From Gemmataceae bacterium (GTDB lineage Bacteria > Planctomycetota > Planctomycetia > Gemmatales > Gemmataceae), in the NCBI GenBank assembly GCA_009692005.1, contig SHZZ01000002.1, positions 62,001-126,000 on the forward strand: a DNA stretch of 64,000 nt, read 5' to 3'. Below, piece by piece: positions 28,856-38,551 of the stretch (positions are counted from its first letter, which is position 1; every line of letters begins with the position of its first letter). Under the pieces are notes generated by a model. That model was not told the DNA's origin and ran no database searches. It saw only the letters and a list, made by a program, of their open reading frames with translations. Both the position numbers and the translations under genes were made by a program.

Positions 28856-30175
28856 TCAACCGATGGCTTTTTCAAAATCCTCAAAGAAATCCGGATAAGT
28901 TTTGCGGACACAGCCCGGATCTTTGATGACCATTCCAGGGATCTTCAAAGATGCCAGGGCGAAACTCATGGCTATCCGATGATCATTATAAGTGTCAATG
29001 GCGGCGCCGCGGAGATTGCCGGGGTGAATTTGCAAACCATCGCCAAATTCCACCACCCTGGCTCCTAGCTTTCCAAGTTCAACTGCCATAGCCCGAATCC
29101 GGTCCGTTTCCTTATGGCGGATATGCGCCACATTTCTAATGCGAGTCTGGCCCTCGGCAAAGCAGGCGGTCACTCCCAAGGTCATGACTGTGTCGCTGAT
29201 GGCATTCATATCCACATCAATTCCCTTTAGATTCCCGCCGATTACTGTCGTTTGATTTTGCTCCATCTCCACCTGACACCCCATTTGACCCAATAAACTT
29301 GCAAAGTGAATGTCGCCTTGCAAGGAGTTTTTTCCCAGACCGGGAACCGTAACTTTTCCTCCGGTGATGGCGGCAGCGGCAAAAAAGTAACTTGCAGCCG
29401 AGGCATCCGGTTCAATGGTGTATTCCCGGATCCTCCCTTCTTGCCCCCCCTGGATCAGAAATTGCCTTGAGTTGGCCTGGTGAATTTGAAATCCCCAATC
29501 CCGAAGCATGGCCAGGGTAATGTCAATGTAGGGTTGGGAAACGACCTGCCCTTCCAGGTTGATTTCGACATTCAATCCCGCAAAAGGCGCGGCCATTAAC
29601 AGCCCGCTAAGAAACTGACTGCTGGTTTCCGCTTTAATACTGGCAATGGCGCTTTTCCACCCCTGGGAAGTAATAATCACGGGTGGACAGCCGTTTGATT
29701 TTTCGCAATCGGCTTGAACGCCCAGTTGTTTCAAAGCATCCAGCAAATCTGCCACGGGCCTTTCCCGCATTCTTTCAATGCCATCAAGACGGAAGTTGCC
29801 CTGGCCCAGCGATACCATGGCGGTTAAAAAACGCAGTGTCGTACCGGAATTGGCCGTGAACAGGTTGGCCTTGGCAGCGGGTATTTTCCCGGGAGCAAGT
29901 GGGGATTGAATAATCACTTCACTCGCTGTCCAGTTGACATTCAAGGAAAACCCGAGATCGCGCAAACATTGAATCATGACCTCGGTGTCTTCACTTTGCA
30001 AAACTCCCTTCAAGATAATGGGGTTGTTGCCTGAATTGAGCGCCGCCAAAACCAAGGCCCTATTGGTGATGCTTTTCGATCCGGGCACCGGGCAAACAGC
30101 GAGGAGCGGTTTTGCCACAGGCTGGCAGGCCCATTCCTTGGGGTAAACTTTTTCGTCCTGGTGTTTCATGTTCAT
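28856..30175 (-). CDS. aroA: EPSP synthase (3-phosphoshikimate 1-carboxyvinyltransferase)
   Basis: 439 residues. Key motifs: PGSKSITNRALVLAAL (shikimate-3-phosphate binding), NSGTTLRFLTA (PEP and inhibitor site), RMRERPVADLL, and the late RHKETDRIRAMA and YNDHRIAMSFA. It makes 5-enolpyruvylshikimate 3-phosphate for aromatic amino acids. Its ATG overlaps the truA stop by one base (TAATG), so it is coupled to truA; asd lies one gene further upstream. Confidence 0.95.
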   Translation of the reverse strand: MNMKHQDEKVYPKEWACQPVAKPLLAVCPVPGSKSITNRALVLAALNSGNNPIILKGVLQSEDTEVMIQCLRDLGFSLNVNWTASEVIIQSPLAPGKIPAAKANLFTANSGTTLRFLTAMVSLGQGNFRLDGIERMRERPVADLLDALKQLGVQADCEKSNGCPPVIITSQGWKSAIASIKAETSSQFLSGLLMAAPFAGLNVEINLEGQVVSQPYIDITLAMLRDWGFQIHQANSRQFLIQGGQEGRIREYTIEPDASAASYFFAAAAITGGKVTVPGLGKNSLQGDIHFASLLGQMGCQVEMEQNQTTVIGGNLKGIDVDMNAISDTVMTLGVTACFAEGQTRIRNVAHIRHKETDRIRAMAVELGKLGARVVEFGDGLQIHPGNLRGAAIDTYNDHRIAMSFALASLKIPGMVIKDPGCVRKTYPDFFEDFEKAIG

Positions 30176-30909
30176 TAATAGGTGACTCGAACCAAATACA
30201 AACCATGAGGCGGCACGGTGGGCCCAGCGAGTTTCCGGTCTTGGCCATCCACAATTTCCCGCATGCGTTCTCGAGGCCAGAACCCGCGTCCGATTTCAAG
30301 CAAGGTACCCATGATAGCTCTGACCATATTGTAAAGGAACCCATCCCCTTCAATATCCAGCCAGATCCAGGGGCCCATGCGGCTCAGGCTCACATGATTC
30401 ATGGTGCGCACGCTCGATTCACGGTTAGGCCAATCCGTTTCGAAACAGCGGAAGTCATGAGTGCCAAGGAGGACAGTAGCGGCGGCTTTCATCTCCTCTA
30501 GATTGAGTTCCTGCCTCACCTGGTAGGTGTGACTTCTTGAAAATGGATCGGGGATTCGCGATTGATAAAGCGAGTACCGGTAAAGTTTTCGCCTGGCATC
30601 GCGGTTGGCGTCGAAATCTACCGAGACTTCTTCCGCTTGGCGAATGGCTATTTCCTCTGGCAGGAAGGCATTGGTCCCAGAAAGAATCTTTTCAATGGGC
30701 AAGGGATTTGGCGTGCGGAAATTCGCCACTTGGCCCAAGGCATGCACTCCGGCATCGGTGCGACTGCTGGCACGCAAATTTATTTCATGCCCAAGGAGTT
30801 TGGCCAATGCTTCCTGGGTGGTCTCTTGGACGGTCCTTTTTCCTGGTTGAGTTTGCCACCCGAAAAAATTCGTGCCCTCATAGCTCAGAGTGATCTTGAT
30901 GTTACGCAT
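30175..30909 (-). CDS. truA: tRNA pseudouridine synthase A
   Basis: About 244 residues. The catalytic segment SSRTDAGVHALGQVANF holds the invariant Asp, and GDGFLYNMVRAIMGTL is the second conserved block. TruA converts U38-40 of the tRNA anticodon arm to pseudouridine. The preferred start is ATG 30909; a TTG at 30924 would add five residues. It sits between asd and aroA in one operon. Confidence 0.94.
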   Translation of the reverse strand: MRNIKITLSYEGTNFFGWQTQPGKRTVQETTQEALAKLLGHEINLRASSRTDAGVHALGQVANFRTPNPLPIEKILSGTNAFLPEEIAIRQAEEVSVDFDANRDARRKLYRYSLYQSRIPDPFSRSHTYQVRQELNLEEMKAAATVLLGTHDFRCFETDWPNRESSVRTMNHVSLSRMGPWIWLDIEGDGFLYNMVRAIMGTLLEIGRGFWPRERMREIVDGQDRKLAGPTVPPHGLYLVRVTY

Positions 30910-30927
30910 GGCCCGCTTTTGCAAACT

Positions 30928-31953
30928 CTATTTGGCTTTTGGAATTCCCATCCGCAGCAGCTCTTGGGCAATTTGAACAGCGTTGGTTGCCGCGCCCTTC
31001 CTCAAGTTATCCGCCACTACCCAAAGGGCCAACCCGTGCTGAACGGTCGGGTCTGTGCGGATTCTGCCAACAAAAACCTCGTCCTTCCCTTCGCAATCGA
31101 GCGCCAGAGGAACATTCTTCCCATGGGGATCATCCTGAACAATAATCCCGGGGGATTTGATCAGGATTTCTTTGGCTTGCGCTGGTGAAATAGGGGAGTA
31201 AAACTCGACAACCAATGATTCGCTGTGGCAGACTCGCACTGGCACCCGCACAGTGGTTGGACATATCTGCAAGTCGGGCACTCCCATGATCTTCCTGGTT
31301 TCCAAGATCATTTTCCATTCTTCTTCGCTGTACCCATCCTCGCCTGGTTTCCAGTCATGGGGCAAAACATTCCCAAAGAGCCTGTCGGCGTGTACCGTTG
31401 CTTGAGGAATAGTTCCCGACCGGGAATATTCCTTGATTTGCGATTCCAATTCCTGGACGGCCTTGGCTCCCTTGCCGGACGAGGCCTGGTAGGTGGATAC
31501 CACAACTCGTTTGATTTTTGCAAAAGCATGCAAAGGTTGCAGGGCCACCACCATTTGGATGGTGGAGCAATTGGGGTTGGCGATAATGCCTTTAGGAATG
31601 GAACGGAGGGCATGGGCATTGACCTCGGGAACCACCAGGGGCACATCCGGGTCCATGCGCCAGGCGCTGGAATTATCGATGACAATTGCGCCCTTGGCCG
31701 CCGCCATGGGGCTGATTTCCTTGCTGACGGAAGCAGGGGTGCTGGATAAGGCGATGTCAACGCCGATGAAGGCTTCCGGCCGGATGAGTTCCACCCGGTA
31801 TTCTTTTCCAAGGAAGGAGATGGGCTTGCCAGCGCTTTTTTCTGAAGCCAGGAACTTGATGCTGGTGAAGGGAATTTTGCGTTCCGCAACCACTTGGCGC
31901 ATGATTTCCCCCACCGCTCCGGTGGCGCCCACAATGGCTAGATTTGGCCTCAT
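30928..31953 (-). CDS. asd: Aspartate-semialdehyde dehydrogenase
   Basis: 341 residues. NADP-binding GATGAVGEIMRQVV at the N-terminus, catalytic Cys in NPNCSTIQM, followed by TYQASSGKGA and a late His-containing region (RVCHSESL) in the Asd family. It reduces aspartyl phosphate to the semialdehyde for lysine, threonine, methionine and cell-wall synthesis. It is first in an asd-truA-aroA operon; 104 bases separate it from divergent ribD, where both promoters must lie. Confidence 0.95.
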   Translation of the reverse strand: MRPNLAIVGATGAVGEIMRQVVAERKIPFTSIKFLASEKSAGKPISFLGKEYRVELIRPEAFIGVDIALSSTPASVSKEISPMAAAKGAIVIDNSSAWRMDPDVPLVVPEVNAHALRSIPKGIIANPNCSTIQMVVALQPLHAFAKIKRVVVSTYQASSGKGAKAVQELESQIKEYSRSGTIPQATVHADRLFGNVLPHDWKPGEDGYSEEEWKMILETRKIMGVPDLQICPTTVRVPVRVCHSESLVVEFYSPISPAQAKEILIKSPGIIVQDDPHGKNVPLALDCEGKDEVFVGRIRTDPTVQHGLALWVVADNLRKGAATNAVQIAQELLRMGIPKAK

Positions 31954-32057
31954 GTATAATACTCCTGTATTGCAAAGCCGATTGTTAGGGCTAGTATTTT
32001 TTCAGGCCCTGACAAGTACGATAAAAAGAACGAGAAATGAAGTAAAGGTGGGGCTGG

Positions 32058-33176
32058 GTGGACGAAAACCAGAATAAGTGGATGGCCTTGGCCCTGGAAT
32101 TAGCCAGGCGTGGTGAAGGTTGGGTGGAACCCAACCCCATGGTCGGTGCTGTGGTGGTCAAGCATGGGTCCATTGTTGGCGCCGGCTGGCACAGGAAATT
32201 TGGCGGTCCCCACGCGGAAGTCGAGGCCCTTAGCAACGCTGGGGAGAATGCCCAAGGCGCCACTTTGTATGTCACGCTTGAGCCTTGCTGTCATCAAGGC
32301 AAGACTCCGCCCTGTACGGAGGCGATTCTTCAAGCGGGTATTGCCAAGGTTGTGGCCCCCTGTGCCGACCCGAATCCAAAGGTCAGCACAAAAGGGTTTG
32401 AGATTTTGAAATCCCGCCAGGTTGAAGTGGTCACCGGGGTCCTCGAGGAAGAGGCGAGGAATCTACTCCGGCCTTTTATCAAATTCATTACCCAAGGGAA
32501 ACCTTTTGTCTTGGCCAAATGGGCCATGTCGGTCGATGGGAAGATCGCCACCGCCTCTGGCGAATCGCGCTGGATCAGCAATGACCTTTCCAGGCAAAAG
32601 GTTCATCAGTTGCGCGGGAGGATGGATGCCATCGTGGTTGGCGCGGGTACGGTGGAAAAGGATGATCCGGAACTCACCGTTAGGCCGTCCGGGATTCGCA
32701 CGCCCATTCGAGTGGTCCTCGACACGCATGGAAGAATCAACCTGGAAAGCAAGTTAGTCCAGACGGCGCAGGAAACACCCACCTTAATCGTTTTGGGGAA
32801 TGAATCGCCGACATTGAAACAACAGTCATTGATTTCTCGCGGCTGTCGAGTCTTGCTGAACCCTTTGGAAAAAGGGAGAATTGCGCCTGGCCCCCTACTC
32901 AAGGAACTTGCTGGCATGGGCTTGCAAAATATTTTGATCGAAGGGGGCAATCAGGTTTTAGGCGCCTTTTTTGACGCCGGTGAAGTAGATGAAATTCATG
33001 TGTTCTTGGCGCCGTTTGTCATTGGCGGGGCGGCCGCACTCTCCCCTGTCGGAGGTAGTGGCATTTCCTCCCTTTTGCACAAACACTCGGTGAATTCTTT
33101 TGCCTGTGACCAATTGGGGGATAATCTCTATTTTCGTGGTAGACTGAAAGCCAGGGAAAACCCCAGTTGCGCTTGA
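32058..33176 (+). CDS. ribD: Riboflavin biosynthesis deaminase/reductase RibD
   Basis: 372-residue bifunctional enzyme. The N-terminal cytidine-deaminase-like domain has HAEVEAL and PCCHQGKTPPC zinc motifs; the C-terminal reductase has the KWAMSVDGKIA start and GAGTVEKDDPELTVR. It deaminates then reduces the pyrimidine intermediate of riboflavin synthesis. The start is GTG 32058; no ATG is better placed. No other rib gene or FMN riboswitch was seen upstream. Confidence 0.93.
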   Translation: MDENQNKWMALALELARRGEGWVEPNPMVGAVVVKHGSIVGAGWHRKFGGPHAEVEALSNAGENAQGATLYVTLEPCCHQGKTPPCTEAILQAGIAKVVAPCADPNPKVSTKGFEILKSRQVEVVTGVLEEEARNLLRPFIKFITQGKPFVLAKWAMSVDGKIATASGESRWISNDLSRQKVHQLRGRMDAIVVGAGTVEKDDPELTVRPSGIRTPIRVVLDTHGRINLESKLVQTAQETPTLIVLGNESPTLKQQSLISRGCRVLLNPLEKGRIAPGPLLKELAGMGLQNILIEGGNQVLGAFFDAGEVDEIHVFLAPFVIGGAAALSPVGGSGISSLLHKHSVNSFACDQLGDNLYFRGRLKARENPSCA

Positions 33177-33188
33177 GGAATTTCGTTG

Positions 33189-34109
33189 ATGTCAAGCCAG
33201 GGCGAATTCTGGAAAAAAGTTTCCCCAAACCATGAATCGTTGGTTTCCTTCTTTCTTTCTGCCGCTGCCCACATCTTGATCCTGGGAGTGATTGCCTTAT
33301 TTACCTGGGAAGGGTTGCGCCGGGCGGTCATTGGCAATGCCAACCGTCGGTTGGGAGTGTCTACGGTCCAATTGGAAGGAGGATCTCCCTCGGGAAAATC
33401 GGCGAAAGCAACCGAAGAAGATGTGGTGGTTAACCCCTCCGAAGGGAAAAAAAAGGATAACAAGGACGATCCCTTGGAGCCACCGCCGAAACTTGATAAG
33501 GCCAACCTTCCCAATCCCAAAGTAAAAGATAAGGGTGAGATGAAGGCCAGCTTGCAGGAAGATTTTTCCAATCAGGCCCAGGCATTGGCCAAACTCAACC
33601 AAGGTATCCGGAAAAAGCTTTTTGATGGGGTAGGAAAAGGCAGCGGTTCGGGAGTTGGACCCGGCGGTGCCCGCGATCAACGCATGGTCCGCTGGGTTCT
33701 TGCCTTGAATAAGGTGAATGGCTCGGATTACCTGGCTCAATTGCTGGACTTGGGCGCCCGCTTGGGGATTCAGGATCCCGAGCGCAACGGTAAATTTCTG
33801 GTATTAAGCGACTTGACCCGCCGCCCTGCCGTTTGGTCCGACCTTGACTTGGAAAAAACCAATGAGATTTTCTGGATTGATGATAAAACCCGGTCAGTTG
33901 GGGACTTGGCGTTTGCCCTGGGAATGAAAATCGCCCCGCCTTTCTTTGTCGTTTTCCTGCCAATTGGAACCGAGGAAAAATTGGCGCGGCTAGAACTGCA
34001 AGCCCTGCAAGGCCGCAAGGAAGAGGATATTTTTGAGACGAGGTTTACCATTCAAAAAACTGGCAACAAATACGAGCCGGCAGAAGCCGTCATCAAGTTT
34101 AAGAAGTAA
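33189..34109 (+). CDS. TonB-like single-span protein beside ExbB/ExbD genes
   Basis: About 306 residues: a short cytoplasmic start, one membrane span (FFLSAAAHILILGVIALF), then a Lys/Pro/Asp-rich linker (KKKDNKDDPLEPPPK), a Gly-rich hinge and a C-terminal folded region. This topology is TonB/TolA-like, but the C-terminus matches no domain I recognise. It ends exactly where the convergent ExbD-like gene ends, with no base between, so it may function with that cluster though it is on the other strand. Confidence 0.6.
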   Translation: MSSQGEFWKKVSPNHESLVSFFLSAAAHILILGVIALFTWEGLRRAVIGNANRRLGVSTVQLEGGSPSGKSAKATEEDVVVNPSEGKKKDNKDDPLEPPPKLDKANLPNPKVKDKGEMKASLQEDFSNQAQALAKLNQGIRKKLFDGVGKGSGSGVGPGGARDQRMVRWVLALNKVNGSDYLAQLLDLGARLGIQDPERNGKFLVLSDLTRRPAVWSDLDLEKTNEIFWIDDKTRSVGDLAFALGMKIAPPFFVVFLPIGTEEKLARLELQALQGRKEEDIFETRFTIQKTGNKYEPAEAVIKFKK

Positions 34110-34718
34110 TCACGGTTTTTCCCCGGGAACGACTTGCAAGATCTGTTGGAAGTCGGCCCCCCGGGCAGCGTCTTGGACCTTGATTACCGATTCATAAGGA
34201 ACTTCGTCAGGGTATTCCAATAGCAGGTCTTTTTTTTCAGCAATCTTGCCTGCCTGGCGCAGGCTCTCAACCAAGTTAGCTACTTGCACCGGGGCGCCAT
34301 TCAAAAAGTACTGGACTTCCTGGCCGTTTTTTTCGATGCGCACTCGCACGAGTTTTTCAACCTGACTGGCCTGCAATACCGGGGTAGCCTGGTTGCCTTG
34401 GTTTTTGGCCGCCTCCAGGTGCTGAATCAATCTGGCATAAGAGGTCACAATTAAAAAGAAAACTAATAGGACCAGGCAAACATCGATCAGGGCGTTCATG
34501 TCGATATGGTCATCTTCGTTGGAATCCCGCTTGGGAATGGGAGAGAAGTGGGGCGCGAGTTCCGGGTACTCCCAGCCTTTTTTCCAGAGAGTTTCTTCGC
34601 CCCGCTTAATGTCATCATCGGGAGTAATTATGCCGGAGTGGATCAGGTCTAAAAACACCTCTGCGGGCATGGCCTCGCCTGCTGAATCATTCTTTCCAAC
34701 TCGGTAGAACCAATTCAT
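34110..34718 (-). CDS. ExbD/TolR-like protein with GYF-like head
   Basis: 202 residues. Residues 1-60 form a small domain resembling GYF_2 (FYRVGKNDSAGEAMPAEVF, ending KKGWEYPEL). This is followed by the ExbD signature DMNALIDVCLVLLVFFLI as the single membrane span, then a periplasmic ExbD domain. ExbD with ExbB forms the proton-driven motor energising outer membrane transport or motility. Its start overlaps the upstream ExbD-like gene by four bases. Confidence 0.8.
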   Translation of the reverse strand: MNWFYRVGKNDSAGEAMPAEVFLDLIHSGIITPDDDIKRGEETLWKKGWEYPELAPHFSPIPKRDSNEDDHIDMNALIDVCLVLLVFFLIVTSYARLIQHLEAAKNQGNQATPVLQASQVEKLVRVRIEKNGQEVQYFLNGAPVQVANLVESLRQAGKIAEKKDLLLEYPDEVPYESVIKVQDAARGADFQQILQVVPGEKP

Positions 34719-35404
34719 TCTTTTTTCCCCGCCACCCCAAGGTGAATTTTTAGTTCCTTGCCTTTACCCAAGGTGGTTTCCAACGCTGTGCATAGGTTGC
34801 GAATCTCACCTGCTGGAATTTGGGGCGGGGCGTAAATGGTCAGTTCGGATATTCCCCCGCCGTTAGGCGCCTGGCCTTTAAGATGCTGGATGAGTTGCGG
34901 CACATCCTGGAATGGAGTTCCTTTTCCTCCCTCGCCAACTCCAAAACGGATCTTCCCTCCGGGGGAATCCCCGCTGGGCAGAATTTCCACCCAGGCTGGA
35001 TTGGTGATTTGGGCCAATGTCGCGTAATTGGCTTGAGGCAAGGGAAGCGTTGGACCGCCACCTCCCGCTGATGTCGCCATAAGGTAATAAACCAACAGAA
35101 CCAGGCTGACATCGATCAAAGGGATCATGTCCACCTCGTCACCAGGGTCGGAAGTTTTTTTAGGGACAGGGAAAAAATCGAGCGCGCCCATTTCTTTAAT
35201 GTTGGGTGGGGTTGATTTGGCTGGCAAGGGGTCCTGAGTTTCCCGGATAAGAATCCAATCCTGGGTTCCCGAAGGGCGGATTTTGTCGATTGATGCCAGT
35301 CGGTGTTCCCGAATCCAAACCTCTAGCCGGTCCTTGGGAACCTCGCGGATAATTTCGTTGTTCCGCGTGAACCAAATATCAAAGAAATTCCCTTCAGGTA
35401 ACAT
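34715..35404 (-). CDS. Second ExbD/TolR-like protein with GYF-like head
   Basis: About 229 residues with the same design as its downstream neighbour: an N-terminal GYF_2-like domain (IWFTRNNEIIREVPKDRL through GTQDWILI), then DEVDMIPLIDVSLVLLVYYLM (Asp in the membrane span is the proton-carrying residue of the family) and a periplasmic domain. The open frame extends upstream into the ExbB gene, but ATG 35404 begins the folded region. The two ExbD-like proteins differ enough not to be a recent duplication. Confidence 0.8.
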   Translation of the reverse strand: MLPEGNFFDIWFTRNNEIIREVPKDRLEVWIREHRLASIDKIRPSGTQDWILIRETQDPLPAKSTPPNIKEMGALDFFPVPKKTSDPGDEVDMIPLIDVSLVLLVYYLMATSAGGGGPTLPLPQANYATLAQITNPAWVEILPSGDSPGGKIRFGVGEGGKGTPFQDVPQLIQHLKGQAPNGGGISELTIYAPPQIPAGEIRNLCTALETTLGKGKELKIHLGVAGKKE

Positions 35405-35414
35405 GGCGACAGTC

Positions 35415-36047
35415 CTAATTCTTGACGGGTGATTTGAACCCCGAAACCAGATCCAAAAACCTTTGAATAACCTGCTTGAGGCGCAACTCCATGTTAGCGA
35501 TATGGGCTTTGAATAAGACATGGGCAAAAACCAAAGGAATGGCAGTGATCAACCCCAGAGCCGTGGCGTAAAGGGCCAGGCCGATGGAACCTGCTTGTTC
35601 CGATACCCCGCCCTTGGCTTCTTGGATTTTGTTGAAAGTTCCGATCATGCTGATGACCGTTCCCAAAAGGCCCACCATGGTGGCGATTTTGGCAATGGCC
35701 AGCATGGTAGGCAGGAGAAAATTCAAACTGGGCAGGATTTCAAATTCCATGGCATGGAAAAGATCCTTCCTGGCCCCAAGCGCCCCCTGGGCCAGCCCCC
35801 GCACTCCGGCTTGAAATAGAGTTTGCGATACCTGATCGTCCTTTGCTTGGCACGCGGCCAACGAGGTTTTTATCCCATCGCGGGGAAGCGTTTCCTTCAA
35901 GCGAGCTAGCATCCGGTCTGCCTCTGCCAAGCTGCCACGATTCAACAGAATCCGCCAAATGATCAAAGTTATGCCGGTAAACGACATAACGATCATGGGT
36001 ATGGCGAAAATCCAATCCGTTTTGACAAAAGTCCAAAATGATGACAT
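35415..36047 (-). CDS. MotA/TolQ/ExbB proton channel family protein
   Basis: 210-residue membrane protein with three spans: one N-terminal, then a pair in the conserved region (KIATMVGLLGTVISMIGTF and GLALYATALGLITAIP). It forms the pentameric channel around the ExbD dimer. It is first of the three-gene operon ExbB-ExbD-ExbD, with the amidase gene ending just upstream. Whether it energises TonB-like transport or a Tol-like envelope process cannot be told. Confidence 0.88.
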   Translation of the reverse strand: MSSFWTFVKTDWIFAIPMIVMSFTGITLIIWRILLNRGSLAEADRMLARLKETLPRDGIKTSLAACQAKDDQVSQTLFQAGVRGLAQGALGARKDLFHAMEFEILPSLNFLLPTMLAIAKIATMVGLLGTVISMIGTFNKIQEAKGGVSEQAGSIGLALYATALGLITAIPLVFAHVLFKAHIANMELRLKQVIQRFLDLVSGFKSPVKN

Positions 36048-36058
36048 GGATGAATCCT

Positions 36059-37366
36059 TTAACTTTTAAGCAATGGCGGGACCAAAGGTACGATGTTCAA
36101 GGCGTTTTCGCACCATTTTCCCAGTTGAAGCAGGGCGGGTTCCTCCCAATAATCCCCAACGATTTGAAACCCCAGAGGCAACTTTTCCTCCGAACATCCG
36201 GATGTCAAGGAGAGCGACGGCATTCCGGTGTAACTCCACGGGGAATTGAATATCGGGTTCCCTGTCGTGGCGCTTTCTGGCGCGGGAGTCGAGGTTGCTG
36301 GAACCAGCAAGGCATCGCAATCCCCTTTCAAGTTGACCATTTGGCTGCGCCAAAAACTTCTGGCCTCTAGCGCTGACTGATATTCCTGATTGGAATATTG
36401 TACCCCCTCTTGAATTAGAGAAGTGATGCAAGGAGGGTAATCCCGAGGTCTGCGTGACATCCAGTAGGCATGAACCGCCGCGGCTTCCTTGGCCATGATT
36501 ACCCGGTGGCGCTGAATGACCTGGGAAAACTCCGGTGGCGTGGAAAGCCTTGATACCGTGGCTCCGGACTGTTCCAAACGCTGGGCCAATTCTCTCATGT
36601 GCTGATTCACCTGCGGACTTGCTTCCTCCTCAAAGAACCCACCCAAAATCCCGAAGTGCGGCAAAGTAATTTTTTCTGGTGTGTGGGCGGGCCTGGAGGA
36701 ATTGCGCAAGGCATTCCAAAGGATTTCCAAATCGGCAGTGTCCTGGGCGAGCATTCCCACATGATCCATGGAAGGCGCCAGGGGGAGAATTCCCTCCAGG
36801 CTGGTCCAGCCATAGGTGGGTTTGAACCCAGCCACACCGCAATAGGTTGCAGGCCGTGTAACCGATCCTCCAGTTTGGGATCCCAGGGCTGCGGGAACCA
36901 TGCGCATGGCAATTGCCGCCGCGGAACCACTGCTTGATCCACCTGGGGTCCGCTGTAAATTCCATGGGTTCTTGGTGGGGGGCGGATCGAAACTGGCATA
37001 AGCAGTGGTCACAGTTTTTCCTGGAAAATTGGCTCCTGCCTGGCGCAATTTCGCAACCACCCCGGCATCGCTTCGGCAAAGGTTTTTTTCCCAAGACGGG
37101 CATCCTGCCGCCGTGGGCCAATCGTTGACATCCATGATATCCTTGATGCCAATCGGAATGCCATGCAACGGGCCTTTATCAAGGCCGGCTTTTAATTCGC
37201 GCTCGGCGTTGGCCGCGTCTTTCATCGCCTGGTTGGGATCTAAAAAGGCCCAAGCCCGCACAGTGGGCTCCCACTTCTTGATGGATTCCAAGCAGAGTTC
37301 CATCAGTTGAGTAGGTGTAATTAGTCCTTGCCGTATACTGGTGGATAGGGTCGCTATAGAATTCAT
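36059..37366 (-). CDS. Amidase signature family hydrolase
   Basis: 435 residues with the Ser-cisSer-Lys triad: Lys in GIPIGIKDIMD, cis-Ser in GSQTGGSV and nucleophile in the GGSSSGSA segment. It resembles GatA but there is no gatB/gatC nearby and the C-terminus differs, so a free amide or ester hydrolase is more likely than tRNA transamidation. It precedes the ExbB gene on the same strand. Confidence 0.85.
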   Translation of the reverse strand: MNSIATLSTSIRQGLITPTQLMELCLESIKKWEPTVRAWAFLDPNQAMKDAANAERELKAGLDKGPLHGIPIGIKDIMDVNDWPTAAGCPSWEKNLCRSDAGVVAKLRQAGANFPGKTVTTAYASFDPPPTKNPWNLQRTPGGSSSGSAAAIAMRMVPAALGSQTGGSVTRPATYCGVAGFKPTYGWTSLEGILPLAPSMDHVGMLAQDTADLEILWNALRNSSRPAHTPEKITLPHFGILGGFFEEEASPQVNQHMRELAQRLEQSGATVSRLSTPPEFSQVIQRHRVIMAKEAAAVHAYWMSRRPRDYPPCITSLIQEGVQYSNQEYQSALEARSFWRSQMVNLKGDCDALLVPATSTPAPESATTGNPIFNSPWSYTGMPSLSLTSGCSEEKLPLGFQIVGDYWEEPALLQLGKWCENALNIVPLVPPLLKS

Positions 37367-37431
37367 TCAAAAAGTGCCCTTGAGTGAATGGGAACCTGCC
37401 AAAAACCAATTAGAGAAGGCATTAAATTATC

Positions 37432-38442
37432 ATGGTTAAAGTTGCAGTTCTAGGGGCATCTGGTTATGCGGCGTTGGAGGCAATCAAGATTTTACTCCGG
37501 CACCCGCAAGCTGAGTTGGTCGCCTGTGTTTCAAGAAAGGAAGGAGCGCCGCCATTGCACGAAGTTCACCCCTCGCTGTATCAACGGACATCGCTGACCT
37601 GTGAAGAATTGGATGCGATGCAGTTGCGATCCCGAGGCGTGAGTTGTGTTTTCAGTTGTCTGCCCCACGGGGCCAGCAGGGAGGTGGTAGGAAAGCTCCT
37701 CGCATGCCAAATCCGCGTTATTGATCTCTCCGCCGATTACCGCCTTGAAGACATTGCCCTATTCAAAAAATGGTATGGTGAGGAACATGGTGATGCAGTC
37801 AACTTGGCACATGCGGTTTATGGGCTTCCTGAATTAAACAAAAAGGCCATTGCCGCCGCACGCCTTGTGGCCAACCCGGGTTGCTATTCACAAACGGGAA
37901 TCTTAGGCCTGGCCCCCTTGCTGGCAAAAAAGCTCATCGACCCTAAAAACATCATCATGGATAGCAAAAGCGGAGTATCTGGCGCCGGCAGGGACCCAAA
38001 ACCCCATACCCATTTTCCTGAATGCAATGAATCGGTTAGCGCCTATCAGGTAGGCATGCACCGCCACACCCCTGAAATGGAACAAGCATTATCCAAAGTC
38101 GCCGGTGAGAGCGTACATATTCTTTTTTCTCCGCACCTCATTCCCATGGACCGGGGGATTTTTTCCACGATTTATGCCCGGCCTCTTCGGCAGGTTTCCC
38201 AAACAGGGCTTAATGCATTGGCCAAAGAATTTTACCAGGGACATCCCTTTGTCAGAATTGTAGACCGTTTGCCTTCCACCAAGGATGTGACTGGCACCAA
38301 TTACCTGGACCTTCATTACCTACTGGCTGGGGGACATGTGGTGGTATTGGCTGTTTTGGATAATTTAATTCGCGGGGCCAGTGGCGTGGCAGTTCAAAAT
38401 TTTAACCTCATGCATGGTTTTCCCGAAACCGAGGGCTTGTAG
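37432..38442 (+). CDS. argC: N-acetyl-gamma-glutamyl-phosphate reductase
   Basis: 336 residues. NADP fold start VAVLGASGYAALEAIK, then LSADYRLED, catalytic Cys in NPGCYSQTG, GVSGAGRDP and the late PHLIPMDRGIFSTIYA. It reduces N-acetylglutamyl phosphate in arginine synthesis. No other arg gene adjoins it. It is divergent from the amidase gene, 65 bases apart. Confidence 0.95.
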   Translation: MVKVAVLGASGYAALEAIKILLRHPQAELVACVSRKEGAPPLHEVHPSLYQRTSLTCEELDAMQLRSRGVSCVFSCLPHGASREVVGKLLACQIRVIDLSADYRLEDIALFKKWYGEEHGDAVNLAHAVYGLPELNKKAIAAARLVANPGCYSQTGILGLAPLLAKKLIDPKNIIMDSKSGVSGAGRDPKPHTHFPECNESVSAYQVGMHRHTPEMEQALSKVAGESVHILFSPHLIPMDRGIFSTIYARPLRQVSQTGLNALAKEFYQGHPFVRIVDRLPSTKDVTGTNYLDLHYLLAGGHVVVLAVLDNLIRGASGVAVQNFNLMHGFPETEGL

Positions 38443-38551
38443 GGGTAGGTTTTTTTGAGTTGCCGGTTTTCAAAACAGGAGGAATAGGCGAAGCGGGGGC
38501 TGGCGTTTTTCCTTTCGAGTTTTCCGACTAAACCAATTGTAAAAAAGTTAA

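Noticed and set aside
30562-31188. 208-codon plus-strand frame over truA and asd
   Set aside because: It crosses the boundary of two clear opposite-strand genes and shows no domain.
36059-37366. Calling the amidase gatA
   Set aside because: The Ser-Ser-Lys triad fits, but no gatB or gatC adjoin and the C-terminal half differs from tRNA amidotransferases.
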